Shown: positions 28,185-36,995, counted from the first letter of the stretch. The stretch is DNA of 64,000 bases from Burkholderia cepacia (GCF_001718835.1 NZ_CP013442.1:372001-436000); one strand, 5' to 3'. The notes: a model not told the origin generated them from the letters alone. Program-made: numbers and translations.

Positions 28185-30026
28185 TCAGAAATTCCGCGTG
28201 ACGAACAAGCCGACGAAATTGCGGTCCGCATAAGGCTGGCCCACCGTGCCGTGGCCGCCCCAGAACGCGGTGAAGTTGATGCCGGCCTGCCAGTTCGGCG
28301 GGTTCTGGTTGAACAGCACGTAGACGTTCAGCGACTTCGCACCCTGCATGTAATTCGCAGTGAAGGTCGGCGTGTAACCGTACAGACCGTCGGAGAACGT
28401 CACGCCCGGCGTGACCTGCCAGCCCGGAATCAGCGAGCCGTCGTAGGTCCAGTTGAAGTCGATCGTCGCGCCCACCGAACTCGACGTACCCTGCCTCGCC
28501 GTGATCGGATAGCCGAGCCCCGAGTTGTTGTTCAGCCAGGGGAAATAACCGGTCGCCGGCACTTGCGTGACCGGCTGGCCGTTGATCGTGCGCGTGACGC
28601 TCGACCCGAGGCCCGGGTAGTAGATCCACGTCAGTTCCCACGTCAGCGCGGCCGAATCGGCGCCGAGCAATTTCAGGAACGGGTACTCGCTGCGCGTGAG
28701 CGCGAGCAGCCCGTTGATGTCGTACTGGAACTTCTTCTTGTCGACCCATTGCTGACAGTCGATGCCGGCCACGCCGTTCGTGTTCAGGTCGAGCGGGCCG
28801 CCCGCGCCGTAGCAGCTCGACAGCGCGACCGCGTCGCGCGGCCGGTACGACAGTTCGGTGCCGATCGCCCACGGGCCGACGCCGAAGTTCGCGCTGACGC
28901 CGAACAGCTGACGCCGGCCGAGGTACGACCATTGCTCGGTGCCGTTCGCGAGCGACGCGAGTACCGGCGACTTGTCGGTGTAGTTCAGGTAGTAGAACGC
29001 GAAGTTCGCGTCGAACGAGTGCGGCGAATAGTTGAACTTCACGCCGAACTGCGGCCGGTATTTCGCCGGCAGCTGTGTCGAGACCGGAATGCCGATGTCG
29101 TTGAACGGCGGCCCTGCATACGTGCCGTTGACGAGCCCGTTCTTGATGCCGTCGAGCACGCCGGAGTTGCCTGCCGCGCCGCCCCCGCCGATCGCGTTCG
29201 CGATCGTGCCGGCGCTCGGGCCGGTCACGTTCAGGTTGTTCGTGTTGATGGTGAACGGCTCCGCGCCGCGGCCGAAGCCGTTCGTCACCGACCAGTACGA
29301 GCCGACTGGCGGATAGCGGTTGCCGTTCCACTGAAACTGATAGTAGGCCTCGGTGCTGAATCCGTGCGACAGGTCGGCCGCCAGGCTCACCATCGGTGCC
29401 GGCAGCAGCGCCTGCTTGAGCTGCGAGCCGGGGATCAGCAGCTTCTGCGCGTCGATCGAGTTCGTCGCGTTGATGCCGCTCTGCGCGAACATGCTCTCGC
29501 CCCAGTTGATGACCTGGTTGCCGAGCCGCACGTGCGCATTGCGCCCGCCGATCGTGAAATCCTTCTGCGCCCACAGGTCCAGCAGCTGCGCGTTGTAGAC
29601 GACCTGCGCGGCCGCGGTGCTCGACAACGGCGTGCGGTTCGTGTTCTTGGCCATGAAGTCGTACATGCCGGTGCCGCGCACCATGAACTTCAGCCCTTCG
29701 CTCGGCATCTTCAGCAGCAGCTCGCTCGTCGCGCTGATGTAGGTGCTGAACGGCTGGCCCTTGCGGTAGTTCAGGTCGCCGTTGTCCGCGTAGCCCCACT
29801 GGTTGGTGTTCGCGCCCGCGCCGCAGCCGAAGGCGTTTGGATCGCCGGTGAGCGAACAGCTGGGGCTTTTGGTGCGGATGCCCGCGCCCGCCGTGAGATT
29901 GGTCACCCACGAACCCTGGACGGCGCCTTCTCCCATCGTGAAATCGTATCCGTATGCACTCGACGTCGCCGCACCCAGAACGGCAATCGAAATCGTAGTA
30001 TACCTAACGACCTGCTTCGCTTTCAT
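28185..30026 (-). CDS. DUF1302 family outer-membrane protein
   Basis: The product is 613 residues with a signal peptide (about 1-25, ending SSAYG). The rest is a beta-rich chain with many aromatic and Asn/Gly residues and a C terminus ending in Phe (FVTRNF), typical of outer-membrane barrels. Family segments include the N-terminal GEGAVQGSWVTNLTAGAGIRT and RLGNQVINWGESMF. DUF1302 proteins are predicted channels and usually pair with DUF1329, as here. It probably admits the hydrophobic substrate through the outer membrane (inference). Confidence 0.88.
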   Translation of the reverse strand: MKAKQVVRYTTISIAVLGAATSSAYGYDFTMGEGAVQGSWVTNLTAGAGIRTKSPSCSLTGDPNAFGCGAGANTNQWGYADNGDLNYRKGQPFSTYISATSELLLKMPSEGLKFMVRGTGMYDFMAKNTNRTPLSSTAAAQVVYNAQLLDLWAQKDFTIGGRNAHVRLGNQVINWGESMFAQSGINATNSIDAQKLLIPGSQLKQALLPAPMVSLAADLSHGFSTEAYYQFQWNGNRYPPVGSYWSVTNGFGRGAEPFTINTNNLNVTGPSAGTIANAIGGGGAAGNSGVLDGIKNGLVNGTYAGPPFNDIGIPVSTQLPAKYRPQFGVKFNYSPHSFDANFAFYYLNYTDKSPVLASLANGTEQWSYLGRRQLFGVSANFGVGPWAIGTELSYRPRDAVALSSCYGAGGPLDLNTNGVAGIDCQQWVDKKKFQYDINGLLALTRSEYPFLKLLGADSAALTWELTWIYYPGLGSSVTRTINGQPVTQVPATGYFPWLNNNSGLGYPITARQGTSSSVGATIDFNWTYDGSLIPGWQVTPGVTFSDGLYGYTPTFTANYMQGAKSLNVYVLFNQNPPNWQAGINFTAFWGGHGTVGQPYADRNFVGLFVTRNF

Positions 30027-30103
30027 CGCCCCACCTCACCCAAACCGGATGCCGACGGCGCGCTCGCGCACGTCGGCTCTATTAATTATTTATGCCGCAC
30101 GCT

Positions 30104-31468
30104 TCAGCGATCGCTGACCGAGCGCAGCGATTCCGCCGTGTAGAAATCCTGCTTGAAGCGCGGATCGTCGGCCTGGCCGAACCAGCGAATGTCCTTGCCC
30201 TGGCCGATCGACGACGCGTCGAACACATAGCGGCCGTTGATCATGTCGTACTGCGCGAGCGGTTCGTTGTCGCAGGTGCCGCCGAGTTCCCACACCGGAA
30301 TCGGGTAGCTTTCCCGCACCTTCCACAACTTGCCCTGCGCGTCGTAGTCCTCGCCGACGAGCGCGAGCCAGCTGTCTTCGTCGAGATAGAACACCTTCTT
30401 TGACGCGACGTGCCGCGCACTCGGCTTCAGCGTCGCTTCGACGACCCATACGCGATGCGTCTCGTAGCGGCGGTGGCCGGCTGCGATGCCGTTCGGCGTC
30501 GCGACGTCACGCAGCTTCGCATTGAAGGTGTACATGCCGAATGCGTTGTACGGGACGAGCATTTCCTTCTTGCCGACCAGCTTCCAGTTGAACCGGTCGA
30601 GCGAGCCGTTGATCATGTTGGCCTCGTCGATCAGGTACTGGTTCTCGAAGCCGATCAACGGCGCGTCGTGCGTGTAGGCCGGCATGCGTCGCACGCGGCG
30701 CTGGCCCGGGAAGTAGTAGTAGGTTTCCGAGTCCTTGTTGAAGTACTGCCGCTGGACGAAGGCCTGCCCGGCCAGCGCGGCCGGCGAGTTGGCCGTGAAG
30801 TAGGCGGCCAGGCTGAGCTGATCGACGTCCTGCGGCGATGTCTTGCCGAGCTTGGCCGACGGGAGGAAGAAGACCTGCGGGCCGATCCCGTCGATCCATT
30901 CGCTGCCGCCCGGGCGCGGCGAAATGCTCGTGGCGACCTGCGCCCATTCGACGCCTTCGCCGCGATAGCGCATCTCGTAGTTCAGGATCGCTTCGGTGCC
31001 GCTCTTCGGCTGCGGAAACGGCACGCCGGGTAGAATCGCCGACTGCAACGTTTCGCCGTTCGACGCGAGCTTCGCCGACGCCAGGTTCGCCTTCGAGTTC
31101 TGCTCGGCGGCATCCGGCAACTGGCATTCGCGGTGGGACGGGTAGACGTCCATCCGGTAGCCCTTCTTCTGCTTGATCAGCTGGATCTGTCCCGGCGTGA
31201 GCTGGCTCGCGTACTTGTCGACGTTCGCCGCGTCGATCGAGTACAGCGGCTTCTCGTTGCGGTGCTTCCAGAAATCGCCGCGCACCTTCCCATATTCCCA
31301 GCCGGAGGGCGTCGCCTGCCGGCCGGCGAAGGCGGGCACGGTGCCGTCCTTGTTCGCGCCGCGTTCGGCTCCGACCGGCGTGAGATCGTCCGCCGCGGCG
31401 GTTTCACCGGCCACGAGCAACAAGGCCGCCGCGATGACCGACACGGCTCCGAGTGTGTGCTTCTTCAT
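30104..31468 (-). CDS. DUF1329 family periplasmic protein (LolB/LppX-like fold family)
   Basis: The product is 454 residues with a signal peptide (MKKHTLGAV to AAADDL). The family opening LTPVGAERGANKDGTVPAFAG is followed by WKHRNEKPLYSIDAANVDKYASQLTPGQ, quoted here as two separate stretches, and the C-terminal DPRFKQDFYTAESLRSV. Two adjacent ATG codons exist (31471 and 31468); the second is better spaced from AAGGAG. DUF1329 proteins are thought to carry lipid-like molecules in the periplasm, but this is not established. It is the first gene of the envelope set. Confidence 0.87.
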   Translation of the reverse strand: MKKHTLGAVSVIAAALLLVAGETAAADDLTPVGAERGANKDGTVPAFAGRQATPSGWEYGKVRGDFWKHRNEKPLYSIDAANVDKYASQLTPGQIQLIKQKKGYRMDVYPSHRECQLPDAAEQNSKANLASAKLASNGETLQSAILPGVPFPQPKSGTEAILNYEMRYRGEGVEWAQVATSISPRPGGSEWIDGIGPQVFFLPSAKLGKTSPQDVDQLSLAAYFTANSPAALAGQAFVQRQYFNKDSETYYYFPGQRRVRRMPAYTHDAPLIGFENQYLIDEANMINGSLDRFNWKLVGKKEMLVPYNAFGMYTFNAKLRDVATPNGIAAGHRRYETHRVWVVEATLKPSARHVASKKVFYLDEDSWLALVGEDYDAQGKLWKVRESYPIPVWELGGTCDNEPLAQYDMINGRYVFDASSIGQGKDIRWFGQADDPRFKQDFYTAESLRSVSDR

Positions 31469-31815
31469 CATGAGTCTCCTTCCGATTCCACATTCATTCG
31501 CCGTTCGCGCCACTGACGGACGGTCGGCGTTCGTTCCGATCCGGTTGTTCGGCCAACCGGCCAAGCCAGTTTCCGGCGGCGCCTTGCCTCGCCCCGGTCG
31601 ATCGTCAAACCGGTAAGCGCCCCGCCGGATATTCGTCACGCCAATACTCAGGACTGCGACTTTTATCGGTCGCATGATCGAAACCTGTTGGAAAAGCGCG
31701 TCTCATTCCATAGGCACTCCACTTGATTGCGCCGGATCCCGACCGGCCCGGCGCACCCTTCCCGACCTGCCGGAAACGGCGTCCGCGACGCCGCTCCGGC
31801 CGAGCGGTTCACGGC
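31469..31815 (-). other. Intergenic gap before the DUF1329 gene
   Basis: I see no coding sequence in these 347 bp. A 6-bp inverted repeat TGCGAC / GTCGCA with an 8-nt loop lies at 31655-31674. It could be an operator or a weak hairpin. There is no copy of the shared promoter module, so the DUF1329 genes may be read from module C by read-through or from a local promoter that I cannot identify. Confidence 0.5.
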
Positions 31816-32229
31816 TCAGGCCGCACCCGACCCGGCGACCGCCACCGCCCTGATTTCGACGCACAGCCCCGGCAGCGCCAGTTGCGTGACGCCGACCGCC
31901 GTCCACGACGGGTAGCGGTCGGGGAAATACACGTCCTTGACCGCCGCGAAGCCTTCGGTCTCGCGTTGCAGGTCCGTATGGAAAGTCGTCAGCTCGACGA
32001 CATCGGCGAGACTCGCGCCGGCTTCCTCGAGGATCGCCTTCAGGCACTCGAACGCGATCCGCGCCTGCGCCTGCACGCCGTCGGCCGGCTGCATCTGCGC
32101 GTCGAGGCCGACCTGGCCCGACACCCAGATCGTGTCGCCGACGCGCGTCGCCGGCGAGAAGTGGTACGCGTCGTACCAGGCCTTGAACCCGGGCGGGATG
32201 ATCGACTGACGTTTGTTGCTGGTTGTCAT
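31816..32229 (-). CDS. RidA/YjgF/Rid family protein
   Basis: The product is 137 residues of the Rid fold: the VSGQVGLDAQM region, the Rid-type segment LKAILEEAGASLADVVELTT and the C-terminal LALPGLCVEIRAVAV. RidA-type enzymes hydrolyse reactive imines/enamines to carbonyl compounds and ammonia. The C-terminal E-I-R matches the Arg-containing active site of deaminating members. Placement in a cluster with three amine-oxidising flavoproteins fits a role in clearing imine products. It is 17 nt downstream of the PhyH-like gene and co-transcribed with it. Confidence 0.88.
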   Translation of the reverse strand: MTTSNKRQSIIPPGFKAWYDAYHFSPATRVGDTIWVSGQVGLDAQMQPADGVQAQARIAFECLKAILEEAGASLADVVELTTFHTDLQRETEGFAAVKDVYFPDRYPSWTAVGVTQLALPGLCVEIRAVAVAGSGAA

Positions 32230-32246
32230 GAGGTGAACTCCTTTGT

Positions 32247-33080
32247 TCAGACGAGTTGACGGAAACACGACGCGCGGAACGGATCGCCTGCTTTCAGCGA
32301 CGCCAGTTCCTCGACGAACAGCACGCCGGCCGGCGTAAAGCCCGACGCGCTGTTTTCGGGCAGCGGGCTGAACACCGCGTCGTCGCCGAAAAAGCGCAGC
32401 ACGAGCGTATGGCGATCGGGGAAATCGGCGTCGACCGCGCCGCCGCCATGCAGCACGCCCGGATGGAGCAGCAGCACGTCGCCCGGCTTCGTTTCCCACG
32501 AAATGACGTCGTAGGCATTCGGATCGGCGCGGCGCGCCGCTTCGATATCCGGCATCCGCGGCCACACGTCGCCGCCGTGCAGCGGGTCGGTCGGGTCCTC
32601 GGCGTTCTGGAACGTCGTGCCGTCATGCCGCACGCCGTGATGCGAGCCGCGCACGATCTCCAGCGCATTGCGCTTGGGCACGTGCTCGAAGCTGATCCAC
32701 GCGTTGCCGAAGTGCATGCCTTGCCACGGCAGGTACGAGGTGTCCTGATGCCACGGCGAGCGTGCGCTCTTGCCGCCCTTCTTCAGAAAAAGCTCCTCGG
32801 CGAAGTACCACACGTGCTTCGAACCCCACAGGTCGGCGAACAGCTTGCCGATCGGCAGCGTGCCGACCAGCGCGTCGAGCCGCTCCTTCGCATACGGGTT
32901 CGCGTTGTCGTTGTGCGACTTGTATTCGGTGCCGTCGAGCATGCTGGAAGCCATCGGCCCGGGATTCTCGATACCCCAGTCGAATGCCGCCCGGCACATC
33001 GCCAGCTGTTCCTCGTTGAGCAGGCCTTCGATCAGAACCGCTCCGTCTTCCGCGAAAGCCTTGCGCTTGGATTCGTCCAT
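32247..33080 (-). CDS. Phytanoyl-CoA dioxygenase (PhyH) family protein
   Basis: The 277-residue product belongs to the Fe(II)/2-oxoglutarate oxygenase family. The HxD iron pair is His111 and Asp113 (SPWHQDTSYLPW), a distal His is near 211 (HPGVLHGGG), and the 2-oxoglutarate Arg is probably at about 229. Members hydroxylate branched acyl-CoAs, natural products or small molecules. ATG at 33080 has AGGAG 8 nt upstream. It is the first gene of unit C, right after promoter module C. It may hydroxylate the substrate or its acyl chain; the substrate is unknown. Confidence 0.88.
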   Translation of the reverse strand: MDESKRKAFAEDGAVLIEGLLNEEQLAMCRAAFDWGIENPGPMASSMLDGTEYKSHNDNANPYAKERLDALVGTLPIGKLFADLWGSKHVWYFAEELFLKKGGKSARSPWHQDTSYLPWQGMHFGNAWISFEHVPKRNALEIVRGSHHGVRHDGTTFQNAEDPTDPLHGGDVWPRMPDIEAARRADPNAYDVISWETKPGDVLLLHPGVLHGGGAVDADFPDRHTLVLRFFGDDAVFSPLPENSASGFTPAGVLFVEELASLKAGDPFRASCFRQLV

Positions 33081-33140
33081 CGGTCTTCTCCTGATGAGTC
33101 GAATGAGAGCTCGGTCGCGAATGCTTCCGGTGTTGCTCTC

Positions 33141-33174
33141 ATAGAACATGTTGACAATGTTAGGTCATGATGAC
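33141..33174 (-). promoter_or_regulatory. Shared promoter/operator module C
   Basis: On the minus strand, ATGACC (33163-33168) and TTCTAT (33141-33146) are 16 nt apart. GTCAT-g-ATGAC is at 33164-33174. The spacer TAACATTGTCAACATG matches module B in 12 of 16 positions and shares TTGTCA with module A. Confidence 0.7.
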
Positions 33175-33180
33175 AAAAAC

Positions 33181-33212
33181 AAAAAAATAAAAAAGACAGG
33201 GTATTCCCTGTC
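33181..33212 (-). terminator. Intrinsic terminator of unit D (after TetR2)
   Basis: The perfect stem GACAGGG-tatt-CCCTGTC (33195-33212) is followed on the minus strand by a 14-nt T-rich run. It lies about 48 nt past the TetR2 stop. Confidence 0.9.
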
Positions 33213-33259
33213 CTGTGCAGCGTGTGATTCAGGAAGAAGCGAATCGACCCGGCGCGCGT

Positions 33260-33904
33260 TCAATCAGGCATACGATCGAACACCGCTCGCGCAAAGAAGC
33301 TTGCCAGCACCGCGTCGGCCAGCTCGTCGGTGACACGCTGCGGATCGACGGCGTAACAGGACTGCACGCCGTCGCACAGCCCCAGCAGCCCGACCGCCAG
33401 CACCTCGGCGGGAAGCGGCAGCCGCGCCCCCGTGCGTTCCGCGAGACCCGCGACGTACGCCGTCATCCGGTTCTGCCTGTCCCGCAGAAATGCGTTGAAA
33501 TGCTCGCGGAACCGCGCATCGCGAACCGCCTGCAGCTTCGCTTCCATCCACATCAGGAACGACTCGTGCCGGCGAAAGTGCTGCCGATAGTGCGTGAGTG
33601 CCATCCTTTGCATCTCGTCGCGGGGCCCGCCCGCTTCGAGAATCCGCTGCAATTCCGCGTTGATTTCGTCGCAATCGCGCTTGAGCAACTCGAGCAGCAG
33701 CTCGGTCTTGTCACTGAAATTCGAGTAGAACGCGCCGCGCGTGTGGCCGGCCAGTATCGCGATCTCCTCGATGCTCGCCGCGCAGTATCCCTTCTTCAGG
33801 AACACTGCGCGCGCGGCAGCCAGCAGGCATTCACGCGTCCGATCCCGCTTCTGCACCCGGGTCAGGCGCGGCGGCTTCACGCTCGCGCCCCCGGCTTCCG
33901 CCAT
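33260..33904 (-). CDS. TetR-family regulator (TetR2)
   Basis: The product is 214 residues from ATG 33904. The HTH spans about 20-65 (RECLLAAARAVFLKKGY, IEEIAILAGHTRGAFYSNFSDKTELL), followed by a helical effector domain. A TTG at 33928 would give eight more residues and overlap the stop of the upstream membrane-protein gene, so coupling from that start is also possible; neither start has a clear Shine-Dalgarno. It closes unit D and sits next to promoter module C. It shares no obvious close identity with TetR1. Effector and operator are unknown. Confidence 0.87.
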   Translation of the reverse strand: MAEAGGASVKPPRLTRVQKRDRTRECLLAAARAVFLKKGYCAASIEEIAILAGHTRGAFYSNFSDKTELLLELLKRDCDEINAELQRILEAGGPRDEMQRMALTHYRQHFRRHESFLMWMEAKLQAVRDARFREHFNAFLRDRQNRMTAYVAGLAERTGARLPLPAEVLAVGLLGLCDGVQSCYAVDPQRVTDELADAVLASFFARAVFDRMPD

Positions 33905-33920
33905 CGGCGGCGCATCGTAC

Positions 33921-34610
33921 TCATGCAAGGCGATGCCGGTCCCGCGCCGACGGGACGTCCCCGACGCGACCCTTCCGATTGGCGCGCTCCAGCGCGCAAT
34001 ACGCGTAATAGAGCGAGACCGTGACGTACGACCACGTGACCAGCGCGAGCACGAAGAAATTGAACACGACGTTATGCGCGTCGCCGGGTATCGGGTAGAA
34101 ATCGTAGATACAGGCGATCGTTTGCGATGCGACCAGGGCCACGGTCGTGGTCATCGCATGAAACAGCTGCCCCGCGGCCAGCAATCTCCGCACGAAGTAA
34201 GCCAGATAGATCGACAGGAGCGCCCACATCGCGACGTAGAAGTAAGGCAGCACCCTGGCCATGAAACCGGCGCCCACCAGCACGGCGGTTCCCGCGAAGG
34301 ACGTCGCGAACAGCGCGACATCCTGGCGCGCCGACGGCTTGTAGCCGTGCGTGACGGCCATCAGGCCGGCGACCGCGATCACCGGCATCCCGAACCCGCG
34401 GGAAAACGCATCCAGCACATGCGAGACGAGCCCCGGGATCTCGAAGCCGGTTGCAAAATAGATCAGCGCATTGGTCGAGGAAACCGTCACGATCAGCCAC
34501 TCGATCCCCAGCAGGTAATTGCGCTTCTTGACGAACTTCCAACCGTAGATGCACGTCGTCGTTGCCAGCAACGCACTGGCCAGGCAAAGCACGAAAGTTC
34601 TTTGATCCAT
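33921..34610 (-). CDS. Polytopic membrane protein of unknown function
   Basis: I do not recognise this 229-residue protein. It has about seven hydrophobic segments (roughly 5-22, 35-55, 65-85, 100-120, 125-145, 160-180, 188-210) and no signal peptide or catalytic motif that I can name. The C-terminal tail is basic. ATG at 34610 has GGGAG 7 nt upstream. It lies between cytochrome c2 and TetR2 in unit D. It could be a membrane anchor or quinone-side partner for the periplasmic oxidase-cytochrome pair, or a small transporter; that is speculation from position alone. Confidence 0.8.
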   Translation of the reverse strand: MDQRTFVLCLASALLATTTCIYGWKFVKKRNYLLGIEWLIVTVSSTNALIYFATGFEIPGLVSHVLDAFSRGFGMPVIAVAGLMAVTHGYKPSARQDVALFATSFAGTAVLVGAGFMARVLPYFYVAMWALLSIYLAYFVRRLLAAGQLFHAMTTTVALVASQTIACIYDFYPIPGDAHNVVFNFFVLALVTWSYVTVSLYYAYCALERANRKGRVGDVPSARDRHRLA

Positions 34611-34644
34611 GACTAAACTCCCTCTCCCGATTGCATAAGATTCA

Positions 34645-35301
34645 TCATTGCTTCGCCGGCCTGACGCTCGCCAGGTAGTGAGCCACCGCCTTGCGGTCTT
34701 CCGGCGACATGGCCGCGGCGACGCGCTGCATCGTGCCGGTGGATTCGCTGCGCGTGCCGGCGGCAAACGCGTCGAGCTGCTTCAGCACGTAGTCGACGCC
34801 TTGCCCCGCGAGGCGCGGAAACGAACCCTGGCCCATCAGTTGCGCGCCGTGACACGCCGCGCATGCCCCCTCCTTCGCCAGTTGCTCGCCACGCGCCTTC
34901 AACCGGGCGTCCGGCTCGAAGAAACGATTCTCGGCAGCGGTCTGCTTAGCGTAGTAATCGGACAGGCGCTTGATCTCGGCTTCGCTCATCGTCATTGCGA
35001 GCGGGCCCATGATCGGATTGGTCCGCTGTCCATCGGCAAACTTGTGCAATTGCTCCGCGATGTACGAGGGCGGCTGTCCCGCCAGGCTCGGATAGCCCTG
35101 ATTCAGCGAATTGCCGTTGACGCCGTGGCAGCCCATGCACGCGTCGGTCACGCGCGGCCACGGGCCGCCGTCGGCCTGACTGGCCTGCGCGGACGCCGTG
35201 ACGTAGCGCTGCAGGCGATAGAGATCGACGAGACCGGGGCCGTAAATCGCAAGCAGGACCACGACGATGGCGGCGACGGCAAACAGGATGCGTTTCTTCA
35301 T
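34645..35301 (-). CDS. Diheme cytochrome c (partner of amine oxidase 2)
   Basis: The product is 218 residues. An N-terminal hydrophobic segment (about 4-21) is followed by two haem sites: CMGCH at 55-59 and CAACH at 144-148. It is clearly related to the cytochrome at 22.2-22.9 kb, sharing the WP..TC..CHG..G.S.N..YPSL.GQP pattern. It starts 11 nt after the amine oxidase stop with a GAGGAG Shine-Dalgarno. It is the likely periplasmic electron acceptor of that flavoprotein. Confidence 0.92.
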   Translation of the reverse strand: MKKRILFAVAAIVVVLLAIYGPGLVDLYRLQRYVTASAQASQADGGPWPRVTDACMGCHGVNGNSLNQGYPSLAGQPPSYIAEQLHKFADGQRTNPIMGPLAMTMSEAEIKRLSDYYAKQTAAENRFFEPDARLKARGEQLAKEGACAACHGAQLMGQGSFPRLAGQGVDYVLKQLDAFAAGTRSESTGTMQRVAAAMSPEDRKAVAHYLASVRPAKQ

Positions 35302-35312
35302 GTCCGCTCTCC

Positions 35313-36806
35313 TCATGCCCGACGCTGCGCATTGAGCGCATTGAGCGCATGAAGCGCGCTTTGGTGACCGGATCGTACGGCACCGTCCATGTAGCCGGCC
35401 CAGATGTTCGCGGTCTCGGTGCCCGACCAGATCAGGTTGCCGCACGGCGCGCGCAGCGCGTCGCCATGCGCGGTCCAGAAGCCTGGCGGGATCGCCGACA
35501 CGCACGTGATCGTCCACGGGTCGGCGAGCCCCCAGTCGCGATCGTGGTAAGCCACCGGGGACAGCGCTTCCTTGCCCCACGCCTGCGCATAGATCTCCGT
35601 CTGCATGCGCTGCGCCGCCTGAAGGTCCGACGGCATCACCGCGTTCTTGACGAACGCGTTGATGATCCCGATCTCGCCGCCCGGCGGCGAATTGTCGTAT
35701 GCCCAGAACACCGGCCCGTCGGTCTGGAAGACGTGGCCGTTCAAGCCCTTGTCGCGCCAGAACGGGCGGCGGTAGACCATCGCCGTCTTGCGCGCCGGCG
35801 AATGGGCCGGCCACGCGCGTTGCAGCGCGCGGCGTTTTTCAGGCAGCGGCGGGTCGAACTGCACCTGATTGCACAACGCCGGATGGATCGCCATGATGAC
35901 TTTCCGGGCGCGCACCACGCCGCGGTCCGTATGCACCGCGACGACGTCGCGATCCCAGCCGACGATCCGCCGCACCGGCGACGACAGCCGCACCTTGTCG
36001 CCCAGTTGCTGCGCCATCCGGATGCTCAGGATCTGCGAGCCGCCGACGAAGCGGGTTTCCTGCGCGCTGTGCTTGATCGAGTCGAGCTGCGCGTAATCGC
36101 AATCGGCGGAGTTGATCATCGACAGGAAGTGCAGCAACCCCATCTTCGCCGGCATCACGCCGCCGGAAAGCGCGATCGACCCGTTCCATCCAATCCGATC
36201 TTCGGCCGCGATGTTCTGCGTCGCCAGCCAGTCGCCGACCGACAGCCGGTCGAGTTCGCCGGCCTTCGGCGACGTCCACGGCGCACCGGAGGGCACGTCG
36301 CGCGACAACTTGCCGAGCCTGGCGCCGATCGCTTCGTCGGTGCCGAACGTGCCTTCCAGGTCGATCTCGGCGCGCCCGTCGCCGCCGAGGATCACCGTCT
36401 TGCCCGTGTAGTAGCTCGGGAACGTGCCGACCTCCAGCTCGCGGGCGAGATCGGCGACCGCCGTCTGGCCCGGGCCGATCCACTGGCCGCCGACTTCGCT
36501 GACGTATCCGTTTCCGACGTCGTAGTTCAGCGTACGGCCGCCCACGCGGTCGCGCGCCTCGAGCACGACGAAGGATTCGCAGCCCGCGTAGCGCAGGTCG
36601 CGCGCGGCCGTCAGACCGGCCAGCCCGGCGCCGACGATCGCGACCTCGAGCACGTCGCCCGGGCTGCCCGCCGCCTCGGCAGCGCCGGCGTTTGCCCGGG
36701 CGGCGCCCATTGCGATGCCGGCGGCGGCGACGGACGTGCCGGCGTACTTGAGCCATTGCCTTCGCTGCGGGTCCGCCGAACGGTTGGATGAAGACTTCTT
36801 CGCCAT
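35313..36806 (-). CDS. Tat-exported flavin amine oxidase/dehydrogenase (AO2)
   Basis: The product is 497 residues. The twin-arginine signal RRQWLKYAGTSVAAAGIA has Arg15-Arg16. The FAD motif GAGLAG begins near 59, followed by VVLEARDRVGGRTLNYD and the C-terminal SGTETANIWAGYMDGAVRSG. It is paralogous to AO1 along its whole length, including QWIGPGQTA and SINSADCDYA-like blocks (the latter is SMINSADCDYA in both). ATG 36806 and 36821 are both possible; neither has a strong Shine-Dalgarno. It is the first gene of unit D, with a long leader of about 185 nt from module D. Confidence 0.9.
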   Translation of the reverse strand: MAKKSSSNRSADPQRRQWLKYAGTSVAAAGIAMGAARANAGAAEAAGSPGDVLEVAIVGAGLAGLTAARDLRYAGCESFVVLEARDRVGGRTLNYDVGNGYVSEVGGQWIGPGQTAVADLARELEVGTFPSYYTGKTVILGGDGRAEIDLEGTFGTDEAIGARLGKLSRDVPSGAPWTSPKAGELDRLSVGDWLATQNIAAEDRIGWNGSIALSGGVMPAKMGLLHFLSMINSADCDYAQLDSIKHSAQETRFVGGSQILSIRMAQQLGDKVRLSSPVRRIVGWDRDVVAVHTDRGVVRARKVIMAIHPALCNQVQFDPPLPEKRRALQRAWPAHSPARKTAMVYRRPFWRDKGLNGHVFQTDGPVFWAYDNSPPGGEIGIINAFVKNAVMPSDLQAAQRMQTEIYAQAWGKEALSPVAYHDRDWGLADPWTITCVSAIPPGFWTAHGDALRAPCGNLIWSGTETANIWAGYMDGAVRSGHQSALHALNALNAQRRA

Positions 36807-36995
36807 GGTGTCTTTTCTCATGCCAGGAAAGTCATGCGTCAGCGGCCTGTCGAGGCAGCGCGCGCGAGACGATTGCCCGGAATCGAGATCCGGATCGAGT
36901 CGAAGGAAATGCGCCGGCGCCGCGAAATCCCTTCGGCTTCCGAAATAAAACTCCTTCGGCACCGGAAGGTTTTCGGGCGTCCCATCCCTCAATTA

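Noticed and set aside
25764..30143. Plus-strand open frame of 1459 codons opposite the RND and DUF1302 genes
   Set aside because: It spans two unrelated minus-strand genes and has the composition of a GC-rich shadow frame.
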